From contig NZ_CP104307.1 in assembly GCF_025252405.1 (NCBI RefSeq), positions 1,178,001 through 1,242,000 of the forward strand: 64,000 nt of DNA. Direction: 5' to 3'. This document shows positions 25,090-36,000 of the stretch, in pieces. Source of the stretch: Flavobacterium sp. TR2. Its GTDB lineage: Bacteria > Bacteroidota > Bacteroidia > Flavobacteriales > Flavobacteriaceae. Each line of letters begins with the position of its first letter. Position 1 is the first letter of the stretch. The position numbers and the translations under genes were made by a program. The notes beneath the pieces are model-generated. The model did not search any database, was not told the DNA's origin, and saw only the letters and a list, made by a program, of their open reading frames with translations.

Positions 25090-26010
25090 ATGAAAAAACA
25101 AAATGAAATAAAGTGGTTTAAACCCTTGTTTGCTGCAATTTTTGTTTTAGGAGCAGGTGCTGTAGTTTTGGTTTTTAGCAGTGAACCTGATAAAAATACT
25201 AGTGAAGCCAAGGAGGCAGGTATTGCCAATATAATCTCATTTGAAAGTAAGGAAGCAAGTGAGCAGAAGAATATTCTAGATTCTTTAAATACATTAAAAA
25301 AGGCGTATGATAGGGCTATTTTAGAGAAAACAGCTTTGTCTAATGAATTGGAGCTGGAACGTAAAAATGTGGAGAATTTAGTGGCTATTATTAAAGCTTC
25401 TAATAACCCATCGGCGGAACAGATTAGGGTTTATCGCAATCAGCTTTCAGATTTGAATGCGTCATTAGCAAGCAGAGTTCTGGAAATTAAAAAACTGAAA
25501 TTTCAGAATAAAAATCTGCTGACAGAAATTGAAAGCCAGAATGTTGCCATGTACAATCAGAAGGTAGAAAACGACACTTTGGTTTCTAAACAGAAAAAAT
25601 TAGAATCGACTTTAAAAGATGCTTCAAAGCTTTATCTAAGCAATTTTAAAGCAATTGCACTTCGAGAAAAAAGTTCTGGAGCAGAATTGGAAACAACAAA
25701 AGCGAAGAATACAAAAAAGCTTAAAATTAGTTTTACCGTTAACGGAAATGCTGTTGCTAAAGCAGGAAGACGAGTTTTTTATGTTCAGGTTTTAGATCAG
25801 AAAAATACGGTTTTGGGCGATAATAAGCTGATTGAATTTGGAAATGATAAAGCGCTTGTTTACAGTTTTATAGTAAGCACCGATTTTCAAGGGAAATCTG
25901 TAAATGCTTACGGAATTTTAAATGCTGACCAGTTTAAGAAAGGAACTTATTTTGTGAATTACTTTGATAAGCAGGAAATAATGGGAAGCACTTCGGTTAC
26001 ATTAGAATAA
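25090..26010 (+). CDS. Membrane-anchored coiled-coil protein, unknown function
   Basis: A 306-residue protein with a short basic N-terminus, one transmembrane segment (PLFAAIFVLGAGAVVLVF, about 12-29), a long heptad-rich coiled coil (about 55-185, rich in L, E, K, with ELELERKNVENLVAII) and a C-terminal beta-rich domain (about 210-306, KLKISFTVNGNAVAKAGRR and ending STSVTLE). The topology suggests an inner-membrane protein with an extracytoplasmic coiled coil. No enzymatic motif is seen. It is monocistronic with a clear -7 element. I do not recognise the family with certainty. Confidence 0.7.
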   Translation: MKKQNEIKWFKPLFAAIFVLGAGAVVLVFSSEPDKNTSEAKEAGIANIISFESKEASEQKNILDSLNTLKKAYDRAILEKTALSNELELERKNVENLVAIIKASNNPSAEQIRVYRNQLSDLNASLASRVLEIKKLKFQNKNLLTEIESQNVAMYNQKVENDTLVSKQKKLESTLKDASKLYLSNFKAIALREKSSGAELETTKAKNTKKLKISFTVNGNAVAKAGRRVFYVQVLDQKNTVLGDNKLIEFGNDKALVYSFIVSTDFQGKSVNAYGILNADQFKKGTYFVNYFDKQEIMGSTSVTLE

Positions 26011-26059
26011 AACAAAAGTTTTTTGACTTTAAATTTTAGCAAAAGGAGTTTGAATTTTC

Positions 26060-26067
26060 TAGCTTTG
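26060..26067 (+). promoter_or_regulatory. Candidate -7 element of the MBL hydrolase
   Basis: TAGCTTTG is an exact TAnnTTTG, 22 bp before the start codon. No TTG at the usual spacing. Confidence 0.5.
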
Positions 26068-26088
26068 TTCTTTTAGAAAATTATTCTC

Positions 26089-26946
26089 ATGAAACTTTAC
26101 CCTATAGAATCTGGAAATTTTAAGTTGGATGGAGGCGCTATGTTTGGCGTTGTCCCTAAGACCATTTGGAATAAAACCAACCCAGCAGATGCCAACAATC
26201 TTATTGATATTGCGGCACGCTGTTTATTAATCGAAGACGGAAATCGTCTTATTTTGATTGATACCGGAATGGGCAACAAACAATCAGAAAAGTTCTTCGG
26301 GTATTACTCGCTTTGGGGTTCGCATTCTTTAGACAAATCGCTGGCAAAATATGGTTTTAATCGAGATGATATTACAGATGTTTTTATGACCCATCTTCAT
26401 TTTGACCATTGCGGAGGAAGCGTTCAATGGAATGCTGATAAAACTGGTTATGAACCGGCTTTTAAAAATGCCAAATTTTGGACAAACGAAAACCATTGGG
26501 AATGGGCAACAAAACCCAACGCGAGAGAAAAAGCTTCTTTCTTGTCTGAAAATATTCTGCCAATGCAGGAAAGCGGACAACTGAATTTTATAGAAAGACC
26601 CGAATCTGATTTTGGTTTTTCAAAAGAGCTTGGTTTTGATATTTACTACGTTGATGGCCATACCGAAAAACAGATGATTCCTTATATAAAGTATCAAGAT
26701 AAAACGATTGTTTTTTGTGCCGACTTGCTGGCGACAGCGGGTCATATTCCGCTTCCGTATGTGATGGGATACGATACGCGACCTTTGCTGACAATGCCTG
26801 AGAAGTCAAAATTCTTGAATTTGGCAGCAGATCAGAATCATTATTTGTTTTTGGAACATGATGCCCACAATCAGATTATAACGGTTGAGCATACCGAAAA
26901 AGGCGTTCGATTGAAAGACGTTTTTACTTGCGAAGAGATTCTTTAA
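26089..26946 (+). CDS. Metallo-beta-lactamase-fold hydrolase
   Basis: A 285-residue cytoplasmic MBL-fold hydrolase, possibly lactonase-like. The zinc-binding motif is THLHFDHCGGS (HxHxDH, about residues 102-112). Further ligands are in DGHTEKQMIP and FCADLL, and a C-terminal histidine in FLEHDAHN. IDTGMGNKQSEKF after the first strands is usual in quorum-quenching-type lactonases and their relatives, but the substrate is not determined. It stands alone and converges on the large LRR gene, with a shared terminator between them. Confidence 0.85.
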   Translation: MKLYPIESGNFKLDGGAMFGVVPKTIWNKTNPADANNLIDIAARCLLIEDGNRLILIDTGMGNKQSEKFFGYYSLWGSHSLDKSLAKYGFNRDDITDVFMTHLHFDHCGGSVQWNADKTGYEPAFKNAKFWTNENHWEWATKPNAREKASFLSENILPMQESGQLNFIERPESDFGFSKELGFDIYYVDGHTEKQMIPYIKYQDKTIVFCADLLATAGHIPLPYVMGYDTRPLLTMPEKSKFLNLAADQNHYLFLEHDAHNQIITVEHTEKGVRLKDVFTCEEIL

Positions 26947-26962
26947 AAGAACAACTTAATAA

Positions 26963-26999
26963 AAAACTCCCATCTTCAATTGCTGAAAATGGGAGTTTT
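26963..26999. terminator. Bidirectional terminator
   Basis: AAAACTCCCAT and ATGGGAGTTTT pair perfectly around a 15-base loop between two convergent genes. A closely related hairpin is at 32267-32304. Confidence 0.85.
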
Positions 27000-27019
27000 G
27001 TTTTTAAAGGATAATGCGA

Positions 27020-30000
27020 TTATTCTACTATGATTTTTTTAGCAGAAGCGGCATCTCCATTGATTAGATATACATAATAAACTCCTCTAGGCAAGCCAGA
27101 TAAATCGATCGTATTATTTGTATTTGCGTTATTTAAAGTAAAAGATTTTACCAATTGCCCTAACGAGTTGTAAACTGTTGCTTTGTCTAAGGCAATATTA
27201 TTAATAGTTATTTCGCCTTTTGTTGGGTTTGGATATACAATAACTTGGCTAAACTCAGATTTGTCAATGCCCAGACTTTTGCAAGTATTAGAATAAGCAG
27301 TAGTCGATTCTTTGATATTTGACCAATTTGCATTTGAATAATTCTCATCATCAACTTGTATGCAGCTAAGATTTGTAAGTCCTAAGAAAGTGGTATATAA
27401 TGCAGCAGCAGATTTTCTTCCGGTATTTGATGGCAGAATAAAATTAGCATTGTTTCCGTTTCGAAGATTTAAATAAACCAAAGGATTATTGACAACATAT
27501 ACAATTCTGAGCTTCGTATTTTTGGATAAATCTAATGTAGTAAGCTGATTTGAAGAAGCGTTTAGCGTTTCTAGAAGTAAATTGTTGCTTACGTCAAGAG
27601 ATGTAATTTGGTTATTGCTCACGTCTAAATATGTCAATGAGGTGAAATATTCAATACCTGTCAGATTTTTAATATTGCTGTTTGAAAGGTCTAAACTTGT
27701 TATCGAAGTTGCATCGGCAACTGTGATTTTTCCGTTAAGACCATCAGTGTCAATTCCTAAATCAATTAATTTTTGTTCAAAATTAGTGTCTGGAAGCGCT
27801 ACATATTCTACTGTGCAAGAGGTATTGTAAGTCGCCCAAGAATCTTTAGCATTCATCCAGTTTTTATTCGCATAAGCGACATCATCAACTTGAATACAGG
27901 TTAATTTAGGATTGTTTTTCAAATTATCAACCATAGTGGTATTGATGAATTTAGTATTGTTTCCGTTTTTTAAATTAAGATTAATTAATTGATTGGAAGC
28001 ACATTTTAGATAGTTTAATGAAGTGTTTTTTGAAATATCAAGAGATGTTAATAAATTAAAACTACAATTCAAGCCGCCTGATAAAGGATTATTAGAAGTA
28101 TCTAAACGGGTAATTTTATTAGAATCACATTCGATTCTGACAAGATTAGTGTTTTTTGAAGTATTTAAAGCTGTTAATTTATTGCTATTGCAATACAAAC
28201 CGTTCAATAAAATATTTTTAGAAATATCTAATTCTGTTATTTGATTATGATCGCAGATTAAATCTTCAAGAGCTGTATTTTGAGAAAGATCAAGGGTCGT
28301 TAATAAATTAGAACTACAGGTTAAGTGCACTAAAGCAGTATTTTTTGAAACGTTTAAATCGGTTATCTTATTTCCTGGTAAATATAAAAATTTTAAAAGT
28401 GTATTTTTTGAAACATTTATACTGTCTATTTGGTTGTTATGAAAGTAGAGACTTTTTAAAGCCAAATTTTTAGAAACATCCAAAGCTTTTAACTGATTAT
28501 CGCCTATAGATAAAGATTCTAAAGCAGTATTATTAGAAAGATCGATGCTGGTAATTTGATTTTCATCGAGATAAAGAATTTTTATAGACTTAAAATCTTG
28601 AATTCCAGATAAATTGCTAGTTGACTTGTTCGTAAAATACAATTCAGTTACTGAAGCTACTTTTGCGGTAAGAACTCTTCCGTCTGGAGTTCCAGAATCA
28701 ATTCCTTTGGCAATTAAGGCTTTTTCAAAATTCAGATCGGGAATCAAAGTATACCCATCGTTGCAGTTCGTATTAAAGTTTGCCGTGACATCTTTTTTGG
28801 AAGACCAGTTTGCATTGGCGTAAGCCGCATCATCAACTTGTATGCAAGTTAAACTTGGGTTGTTGGCAAAATTTAGATAGACAAGTTTAGTATTGTTGCC
28901 ATTCTTTAAATTTAGACTCTTTAATTGATTATAATTAGGATATAAACCAACTAAGGAAGTGTTTGCGCTAGCATCCAAAGCGGTTAGCTGATTTCTTGAA
29001 CAGTTTACAAATTCTAAAGCTTTATTTTTGCTTATATTTAAATTTGTTAATTGATTAGATTGACAATATAGCTCTGTTAGAGTAGTGATTTTAGTAACAT
29101 CCAATGAGGTTAATTTATTTTCGCGGCAATCCAGCAAATTTAAAGCTGTATTATTACTTACATCTAAACTAGTTAATTGGCTTGTATTGCAACCCAAAAA
29201 TGTTAAAGCAGTATTTGAGCTTACATCTAAAGAAGTATATTGGTTTGAACCCGAATCTAATTTTGTTAGCGCTGTATTTGCTTTAACATTTAAAGATGTC
29301 AATTGATTTGAATAGCAGATCAAATTAAGCAAAGCAATATTATTACTTACGTCTAACGAGGTTATTCTATTGGTATTACAATCTAGAGTAGTTAGAGCGG
29401 TATTTTTGCTTATGTTTAATTTTGTTAATGAATTTTGACTGCAATTCAAATCAGTTAATGCTGTGAAGTCTTGTATTCCTGTTAAATCTGAAATATTACT
29501 TTTGCTAACGTCTAAGGAAGTTAAGGTGTTGATATTAGATGTGTGGATTTTTCCATCACGAGGAAAGTTATCCAATCCTAAATCGATTAATTTTTGTTCA
29601 AAATTCGGATCTGGAATTAAAGTATAAGCAGGCTGCTCCCCAGGAGTGTACAAAGCTGAAATTTCCTCTGGAGTTAAAACGCGATTCCAAATAGCAACAT
29701 CATCTATTTTTCCTTTAAACCATTCATCTTTATTATCAGGATATCTTTCTCCCAATCGGAAGATATTATTCGTTGTGTTTAAACTTACGGCTCTTTCATC
29801 TACAAATTTACCGTTTACATATAAAGAAAGTTTAGTGCCATTATAGGTAAGTGTAAAGAAGTACCAATCATTGTTTGCGTAATTAAAATTGTTTACATAA
29901 AAGTCATCATTAGAAAAATCTGAACCCGTTATAGGTTCAAGGTAACCTTTGCTGTAAATATAAAGAGATAGCCTTTGCAGTTTTTCGGCATTGCCATAAT

Positions 30001-32080
30001 TAAAAATACAAGTTTCAAGTTTATTAGGATTGCTAAAAACATTGTCTGTTTTAAACCATCCTGATATTGTTCTTGAAGCATTTTTTTGAGGAATATTTGG
30101 CATAAAAACATTTATAAAATTGTCTACGCCATTAAAACTATAAGCACTATTATTGTTTCCAAACCTATCTGAGGTTAGGGTAGCACCAGCAACGCTCGCA
30201 TTTAATCTGTTTCCGCTTGCATCGTTGGCATTTCCGTTAAAAGGATAATAAGCAACCAAACCATCTGTTGGTATTGGATCGCTTATTGAAACAGGCTGAA
30301 TAGATACGTCAAATGCTGCTTTTGCGCTTTCACATCCATTGAGTGTTTGCGAAACATAATATTTGCCTGTACGCAAAGGGGTTGATAAATCTAATGGAGT
30401 TGTATCTGTATCAGAACTATACCATTTAAGGCTGATTCCGCTAGCTTTTAAATTAGCTACAATTGCGGTACTGTTAAATGTCTGTACATCGGGATATGTA
30501 TATGGTGGCGGAGTATTGCCAGGTTGAATTTCTGCTATAATTTGAATGATACATCCGTTTTTGTCTCTTACCATTACTTGATACATTCCAGAAGGCATAT
30601 TAGCAAAGACATTTGAGTCTTGATAAGGATTATTTGAAATGGAGTATTGGTATGGTAAAGTTCCTCCAAAAGCATTAATGGTCAAACTTCCTTTTTTATT
30701 TACATCGCCACAGACAGGGCTTTCAACAATTACTGTTGCACTAAGAGCAGTTGGTTGCAGAATGTCAAAGCTTTTTGTGATTGATAATGAAGCAGCGTCT
30801 GTTATTGTGCAAGTGTAGGTTCCAGCGGCTAAGTTTGTTATAGAAGCTGTTGTTTTTCCATTAGACCAAAGATAAGTATATGGAGCTGTACCGCCATTAA
30901 CTGATGTTATAGATGCTGATCCTGTAGTGCCAAAACAGGTTATATTTGTAAATTCTGTTGTTGCTGCTAATGTTCCAGGGCAGGCCAAAAGTGTTGGAGC
31001 ATTTTTATTGGCAAATGTTCCCAGACCTAATTGCCCTTCAGAATTTCGACCTGTTGTCCAAAGAGAGTTGTTTGTATCTACGACAGTCGTGTGAAAATAA
31101 CCAACAGCTGTAGTTTCATAATTGGTTGCAGATCCTATTTGAATAGGAGCCATAATATTAGCATTTGCCCCATTGCCTAATTGTCCGTCTAAATTGTATC
31201 CCCAGCCCCACAGAGATCCATTGTTTTTAATAGCAATGGTATGATTTCCGCCGCAACTAATAGTTTTCCAATCTGTAGAAGTTCCTATTTTTGTCGGAAC
31301 ATAGAAATCTGTTCTAGAGCCACTGCCTAAATTTCCGTATGCACTTTCTCCCCAGCCCCATAAGCTGCCATCGGTCTTTATAGCCATGGTATGGGATACA
31401 CCAGCGGAGATGGTTTTCCAATCACTTGACGTTCCAATTTTCTTTGGAAGAAGGATGTCAGTGTGAGTATTATCGCCTAATTGCCCAAATGAATTTGATC
31501 CCCAGGCCCATAATGTTCCATCTTTTTTAATAGCAATACTGTAAGCAGAACCTGTTTCAATTGTTTGCCAGTCATTTGCTGTACCTATTTGAGTGGGAGT
31601 ATTTTTATTGTTAGTTGTTCCATCACCCAGTTGTCCGTTATAATTATTTCCCCATCCCCACAAAGTGCCATCTGCTTTTAAAGCAATGCAAAAACCATCT
31701 CCAGCCGAAATTGCGGTCCAATCGGTCGCAGTTCCTATTTGAATAGGTACGCTGCTGTTTGTTCTTGTACCATCACATAGCTGTTCGTAATAGTTATCAC
31801 CCCAAGCCCATAACGTTCCATTTGTTTTTAATGCAACAGCAAAGGATTGTCCTGTCGAAACAGTCTTCCAATCTTTATTGATTCCTATTTTGGTAGGCTT
31901 GTTTGTTATTGTAAAACTGCCAATACCTAATTGTCCTCTTGCATTTTCTCCCCAAGACCAAAGATCACCATCTGTTGTTAAGGCAATAGTGTAACCAGCT
32001 CCCGCGGCTACTGATTTCCAGCATTGGGCATTTATCTGCGAAAAAGAAAGAATTAAAATTAAAAGTAAAATTTTCCTCAT
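27020..32080 (-). CDS. Giant T9SS-secreted RCC1/SprB/LamG/leucine-rich-repeat protein
   Basis: A 1686-residue cell-surface or secreted protein. In order: signal peptide (ends FSQINAQ); seven RCC1-type repeats (about 20-365, pattern AIKTDGSLWGWGESAYGNLG), enough for a full seven-bladed propeller; two SprB-like repeats (about 375-520, with NGGTAPYTYLWSNG); an Ig-like stretch; a LamG/concanavalin-like domain (about 610-800, with GLVAYYPFNGNANDASGN); three leucine-rich-repeat blocks of about 21-residue units (TSLDVSNNTAL-type); and a T9SS type A sorting domain at the C-terminus (VIVYPNPTKGEITI ... GLPRGVYYVYLI). Each LRR block opens with an IPDxNFExxLI motif and most close with CIQVDDxxYAxxNW. 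Adhesin or binding protein is the best guess. A palindrome upstream is shared with the LRR gene at 33028. Confidence 0.9.
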   Translation of the reverse strand: MRKILLLILILSFSQINAQCWKSVAAGAGYTIALTTDGDLWSWGENARGQLGIGSFTITNKPTKIGINKDWKTVSTGQSFAVALKTNGTLWAWGDNYYEQLCDGTRTNSSVPIQIGTATDWTAISAGDGFCIALKADGTLWGWGNNYNGQLGDGTTNNKNTPTQIGTANDWQTIETGSAYSIAIKKDGTLWAWGSNSFGQLGDNTHTDILLPKKIGTSSDWKTISAGVSHTMAIKTDGSLWGWGESAYGNLGSGSRTDFYVPTKIGTSTDWKTISCGGNHTIAIKNNGSLWGWGYNLDGQLGNGANANIMAPIQIGSATNYETTAVGYFHTTVVDTNNSLWTTGRNSEGQLGLGTFANKNAPTLLACPGTLAATTEFTNITCFGTTGSASITSVNGGTAPYTYLWSNGKTTASITNLAAGTYTCTITDAASLSITKSFDILQPTALSATVIVESPVCGDVNKKGSLTINAFGGTLPYQYSISNNPYQDSNVFANMPSGMYQVMVRDKNGCIIQIIAEIQPGNTPPPYTYPDVQTFNSTAIVANLKASGISLKWYSSDTDTTPLDLSTPLRTGKYYVSQTLNGCESAKAAFDVSIQPVSISDPIPTDGLVAYYPFNGNANDASGNRLNASVAGATLTSDRFGNNNSAYSFNGVDNFINVFMPNIPQKNASRTISGWFKTDNVFSNPNKLETCIFNYGNAEKLQRLSLYIYSKGYLEPITGSDFSNDDFYVNNFNYANNDWYFFTLTYNGTKLSLYVNGKFVDERAVSLNTTNNIFRLGERYPDNKDEWFKGKIDDVAIWNRVLTPEEISALYTPGEQPAYTLIPDPNFEQKLIDLGLDNFPRDGKIHTSNINTLTSLDVSKSNISDLTGIQDFTALTDLNCSQNSLTKLNISKNTALTTLDCNTNRITSLDVSNNIALLNLICYSNQLTSLNVKANTALTKLDSGSNQYTSLDVSSNTALTFLGCNTSQLTSLDVSNNTALNLLDCRENKLTSLDVTKITTLTELYCQSNQLTNLNISKNKALEFVNCSRNQLTALDASANTSLVGLYPNYNQLKSLNLKNGNNTKLVYLNFANNPSLTCIQVDDAAYANANWSSKKDVTANFNTNCNDGYTLIPDLNFEKALIAKGIDSGTPDGRVLTAKVASVTELYFTNKSTSNLSGIQDFKSIKILYLDENQITSIDLSNNTALESLSIGDNQLKALDVSKNLALKSLYFHNNQIDSINVSKNTLLKFLYLPGNKITDLNVSKNTALVHLTCSSNLLTTLDLSQNTALEDLICDHNQITELDISKNILLNGLYCNSNKLTALNTSKNTNLVRIECDSNKITRLDTSNNPLSGGLNCSFNLLTSLDISKNTSLNYLKCASNQLINLNLKNGNNTKFINTTMVDNLKNNPKLTCIQVDDVAYANKNWMNAKDSWATYNTSCTVEYVALPDTNFEQKLIDLGIDTDGLNGKITVADATSITSLDLSNSNIKNLTGIEYFTSLTYLDVSNNQITSLDVSNNLLLETLNASSNQLTTLDLSKNTKLRIVYVVNNPLVYLNLRNGNNANFILPSNTGRKSAAALYTTFLGLTNLSCIQVDDENYSNANWSNIKESTTAYSNTCKSLGIDKSEFSQVIVYPNPTKGEITINNIALDKATVYNSLGQLVKSFTLNNANTNNTIDLSGLPRGVYYVYLINGDAASAKKIIVE

Positions 32081-32192
32081 AGAGTTAATATTTGGGTTAA
32101 TTAATTGTGAGACGAATTTAAATTGAAAAATCTGCTAAAAACAGCAACAAATCATTTTGTTATGATAAGCCAGTCCATAGATTTTGCCAGAG

Positions 32193-32237
32193 CAATTATA
32201 TAAATTCCGTTCTAGATTTCTTTACGGGAAGACGTAA
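32193..32237 (-). promoter_or_regulatory. Promoter and palindromic operator of the giant RCC1/LRR gene
   Basis: The palindrome TTACGGGAAGACGTAA (32222-32237) is followed on the minus strand, after 21 bp, by the weak -7 element TATAATTG (32193-32200). The same arrangement with identical spacing precedes the gene starting at 36717. The off-consensus -7 and lack of a TTG suggest activator-dependent transcription. The leader would be about 105 nt. Confidence 0.6.
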
Positions 32238-32266
32238 CGAAATAAAATAGAATCAGTATGTTGCAA

Positions 32267-32304
32267 AAAACTCCCGTTTTCAAAAAAATGAAAATGGGAG
32301 TTTT
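32267..32304 (-). terminator. Intrinsic terminator of the LRR/FnIII operon
   Basis: AAAACTCCCGTTTTCA and TGAAAATGGGAGTTTT form a 16-bp stem with one G-T pair around a 6-base loop, just after the lipoprotein gene on the minus strand. Confidence 0.85.
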
Positions 32305-32331
32305 GATTTAACTAATTGTAATTTTTAAAGC

Positions 32332-33024
32332 TTAGTTGGTTTTAAATTTCCAAACCTGGCCTACGGTTTCACCGCCTTTATTGTCTTTGACAACTACTTT
32401 CCAGTAATACTGTGTTGTGGGTTGAAGCGTAACACCAAATGATTTTGAACTAGTATTCTCGCTTACTTTCGCAGTTGGCGGATTTGTAGTGCCAAAATAG
32501 ACATCATAAGTAAGAACATCAGCAGTATCAACATCAGATGCTTCCCATTTCAAACTCGCTGTTGTTGTGCTCAAAGCAGCATTGGTTGTCGGAGAAATCA
32601 ATTCTGGCGAAAAAGGCAAATGATTTACAACAGCGTCACCTGAAGTATGAAACTTAAATGTTGAAGAATAAGCACTAGATAGGCCTTTGCTGTCAGTAGC
32701 TTTTACTCTCCAGTAATATGCTGTGTTTTTATCCAATTGCAAAGGACTTGTAGAAAACGATGAATTGTCTAAGGTGTTTACAATTTGGCCGAATGCATTA
32801 TCTTTTGCAATTTGAATCTGATACACAATTGCATCTTTCTCTGCATCTGTAGAGGCCTGCCACTGAAAGGATACATTATTGTCTAGGCATAATTTATTGT
32901 CAGCAGGAAATGAAAGAGCAGGAACGGTTGGCGCCGTGTTTTCTGCAGGTTTTGGGTCATCACCGCCTCCGCTGCAAGCTGCAAACGCTAAGCTGATAAT
33001 TGACAGATATATAGAATTCTTCAT
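32332..33024 (-). CDS. Fibronectin type III-like surface lipoprotein
   Basis: A 230-residue predicted lipoprotein whose leader ends LAFAACSGGGDD; the Gly/Asp-rich stretch after the cysteine resembles the lipoprotein export signal that directs Bacteroidota lipoproteins to the surface. Two fibronectin-III-like domains follow (about 35-130 and 140-230), each with the pattern VSFQWQASTDAEKDAIVYQI / YYWRVKATDSKG. It lies 3 bp after the stop of the 1229-residue LRR gene and before a strong terminator, so the two are an operon. A partner that anchors or binds the secreted LRR protein is plausible inference. Confidence 0.82.
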   Translation of the reverse strand: MKNSIYLSIISLAFAACSGGGDDPKPAENTAPTVPALSFPADNKLCLDNNVSFQWQASTDAEKDAIVYQIQIAKDNAFGQIVNTLDNSSFSTSPLQLDKNTAYYWRVKATDSKGLSSAYSSTFKFHTSGDAVVNHLPFSPELISPTTNAALSTTTASLKWEASDVDTADVLTYDVYFGTTNPPTAKVSENTSSKSFGVTLQPTTQYYWKVVVKDNKGGETVGQVWKFKTN

Positions 33025-33027
33025 TTT

Positions 33028-36000
33028 TTAGTTTTTTATAATTTTAATGTATTCTGGAATTTCTAAATTGATTTTTGCCGCATAAATTCCTGCAGGCAAT
33101 TTTTCAAGATTTAAAAGAACCCTTCCGCTTTCAGCACTGTAGTTCCCTTTAGAAACCAATTGACCGCCAAAGTTGAATAATTCAATTAAAACTTCAGTTT
33201 TAGCATTCGGAATTTCGATTTCGATGCTGCCAGAAGTAGGGTTCGGATATGCAGCAAGCATTGTCCCCAATTCATAAGAAGTGACTTTTTTAGCAAAAAC
33301 ACCTTCGCAAGCTTTTGCGGTTGCCACTTCAACCAATCCAGCTTTATCCAAAGCAACTGTAAAATTGGCATCTGTCGTCTGGAATTGTTCTTTACCATCA
33401 ACAAATACGGTGAAAGGAGCAGTTCCTTGAGTAATTTCAACGTCTACGTTCTTAGCCGTTACACTAGATTTTCCTGCGGTAGCCGCTGCTTTTGGAATAG
33501 TTACATTAAAGTTCTGTTCAAAAATCTCGTTCGGAATCGTAATTGAAATAATGTAATTTCCAGGAGCTAAATTGCTATAATTTAAAGTGTTGTTTGTAAA
33601 AGACAATACTTTGTCATTAATTTTTGCTTGATAAGCAAAGGTTTCTTTTGCAGTGATGTTTATCGCTCCATTATTTTCGCCTGGGCATAATTCTCCTTTT
33701 GCTTCAACAGTAAAATTATTAGGAAGAAGGGTAAGAGGTCCAGCGCAATCTTCAGAAAATCTAACATTAGCATCTGCATAATAAGACCAATTTGTTTTGG
33801 AATATTTTGCGTCAGTAACCTGAATACATTTTAAATCAGGATTGTTTTTATAGTTAGGAATTTCAATGTTGATATAAAGATTTTGTACGCCATTCTGCAA
33901 ATTTAAACTTGTAAGCTTATTAGTGTTGCAATTTACATACTGCACTTTTTTGTTTTTTGAAATATCAAAAGTCGTTAACTGATTGTTGTAAAAGTCAACA
34001 TAATATAATTCTGGATTGTTTACAACGTTTAAAACTTTAAGCTTGTTACTCTGAATCAATAAATAGGCTAATAAAAGATTGTTTGTGACGTCTATTTCAG
34101 CAATTTGATTTTCAGACAAATAAGCATCAGTTAATTTTAGGTTTTTAGATAAATTAATAGCTGTTAAATTGTTTTTGTTGGCAGTCAATTTTTTTAATTC
34201 AGGCAAGAACGTAACATCTAACTCTTTTAATTGAAGCGAAGAGCATTCTAATTCTTTAAGTTTTATATTTTTAGAAATATCAAAACCTGCAATAGCATTG
34301 GTGCCGCACCCAAGAGAAGTCAGATTGACATTTTGGGTAACATTTAAACTTGTCAATTTGTTGTTTGAACATTTAAGCTCTGATAAATTTATTGATGAAG
34401 TTACATCTAAACTAGTCAGTAAATTATTGCTGCAATTAAAGTAAATTAAACTTGGCTTATTGGCAGTATTTAACGATGATAGTTTATTGTTTTCAACATA
34501 CAGCTGTACCAAGTTGCTTTGGTTAGTAAGATCCAAGCTGCTTATTTCATTATCACTGCAAGCCAGTAAAGTTAATTTGCTGTTGGTTACATCTAGACTT
34601 TTTATTTTATTGCTTATGCAGGTCACTTGGCTTAGCTTTTTATTATTAGAAATATTAAGCTCGGTCAAGAAATTGCGAGATACATCAATAACAGAAAGTT
34701 CTGGATTGTTTGAAAGGTCTAGAGATGTTAATTTGTTCGAAGAACAATATAGACTCGTAAGGTTTATATTTTTGCTAACATTTAAACTTGTAAGCTGATT
34801 GCCTTCACAATACAATTGTTTCAATGCAGTATTCTTAGAAACATCGAGTGTAGTGATTTTTCCGCATCCGCCACCGGTGCTAACGATACAGCTGTTTCTG
34901 CATTCTAATACTTCTAATGCAGTAAAATCTTCAAGACCAGTTAGATCTGCAACTAGAGTAGGGTCAACTTTTAATGATTTTACAGCAGCGATTCTTGGAG
35001 TTAGCACCTTTCCGTCAGGTGTGCCAGAATCGATGCCCAATTCAATCAATCTTTTTTCAAACTCTTTATCAGGAATAGATGTATATGCTAGAGCAGAACA
35101 AGCAGCGCTAGTATAGTTTACATACGCATCTTTTTGTTTCCAGTTTTGAGTAGCATAATTTACATCATCAACCTGTAGACAGTATAAATTCGGACAGCTT
35201 GTTAAATTAAAATTTTGACCGTTAATCTTGGTATTGTTGCCGTTTTTTAGGTTTACTTCGCTTAAAGCGGCACTTTCATGACAAAATAATCTAGTTAAAT
35301 TTGTATTTTTAGAAAGATCTAGTGTTTTTAACTTGCTGGCTCTTCCGCTAAAACTTTCCAATTTTAAATTAGCAGAAACATCAATTGCAGTTAATTGAGT
35401 CGCTTCGATGCTAAGTGATTTTAAATCAAGGTTCTTAGAAAGATCTAAAGTTGTTATTGCGGTAGTAGAACAGTCTAGAGTCTGCAATAAAACATTATTT
35501 GATAAATCTAAAGTTGTTATTGGGGTACCAATACAACTAAGCGTAATTAAATTATAGTTTTTTGAGGTGTTAAGAGATGTAAATGAATTCCCTTCGCAAT
35601 ATAATGTATATAGGTACGAATTGTTTGAAATATCTAAAGAAGGCAGTTTATTTCCGTTTACGTTTAAAAGACGCAATCCAGGATTTTTACCTGCATCAAA
35701 AGAAGTTATTTTTGTATAGGCACAAGAGAATGAAGTTAAAGCCTGGTTCTTAGAAATATCAATAGTGCTGATTAAGTTATAGTCGACATTAGCTATTCCT
35801 AAATTAGGATTGTTCGCTAGGTTGATTGAAGCTATTTTATTTCCGCTGCAATTCAAATAGTTTAATTTCGTATTGGCAGAGATATCTATACTAGTCAACT
35901 TGTTTGTAGAACAATCTAGAGATATTAAATTAATATTTTTAGAAACATTTAATGTTTTCAATATACCATCAGATTCTGCAGTAGGGTAATAATAATTGGT

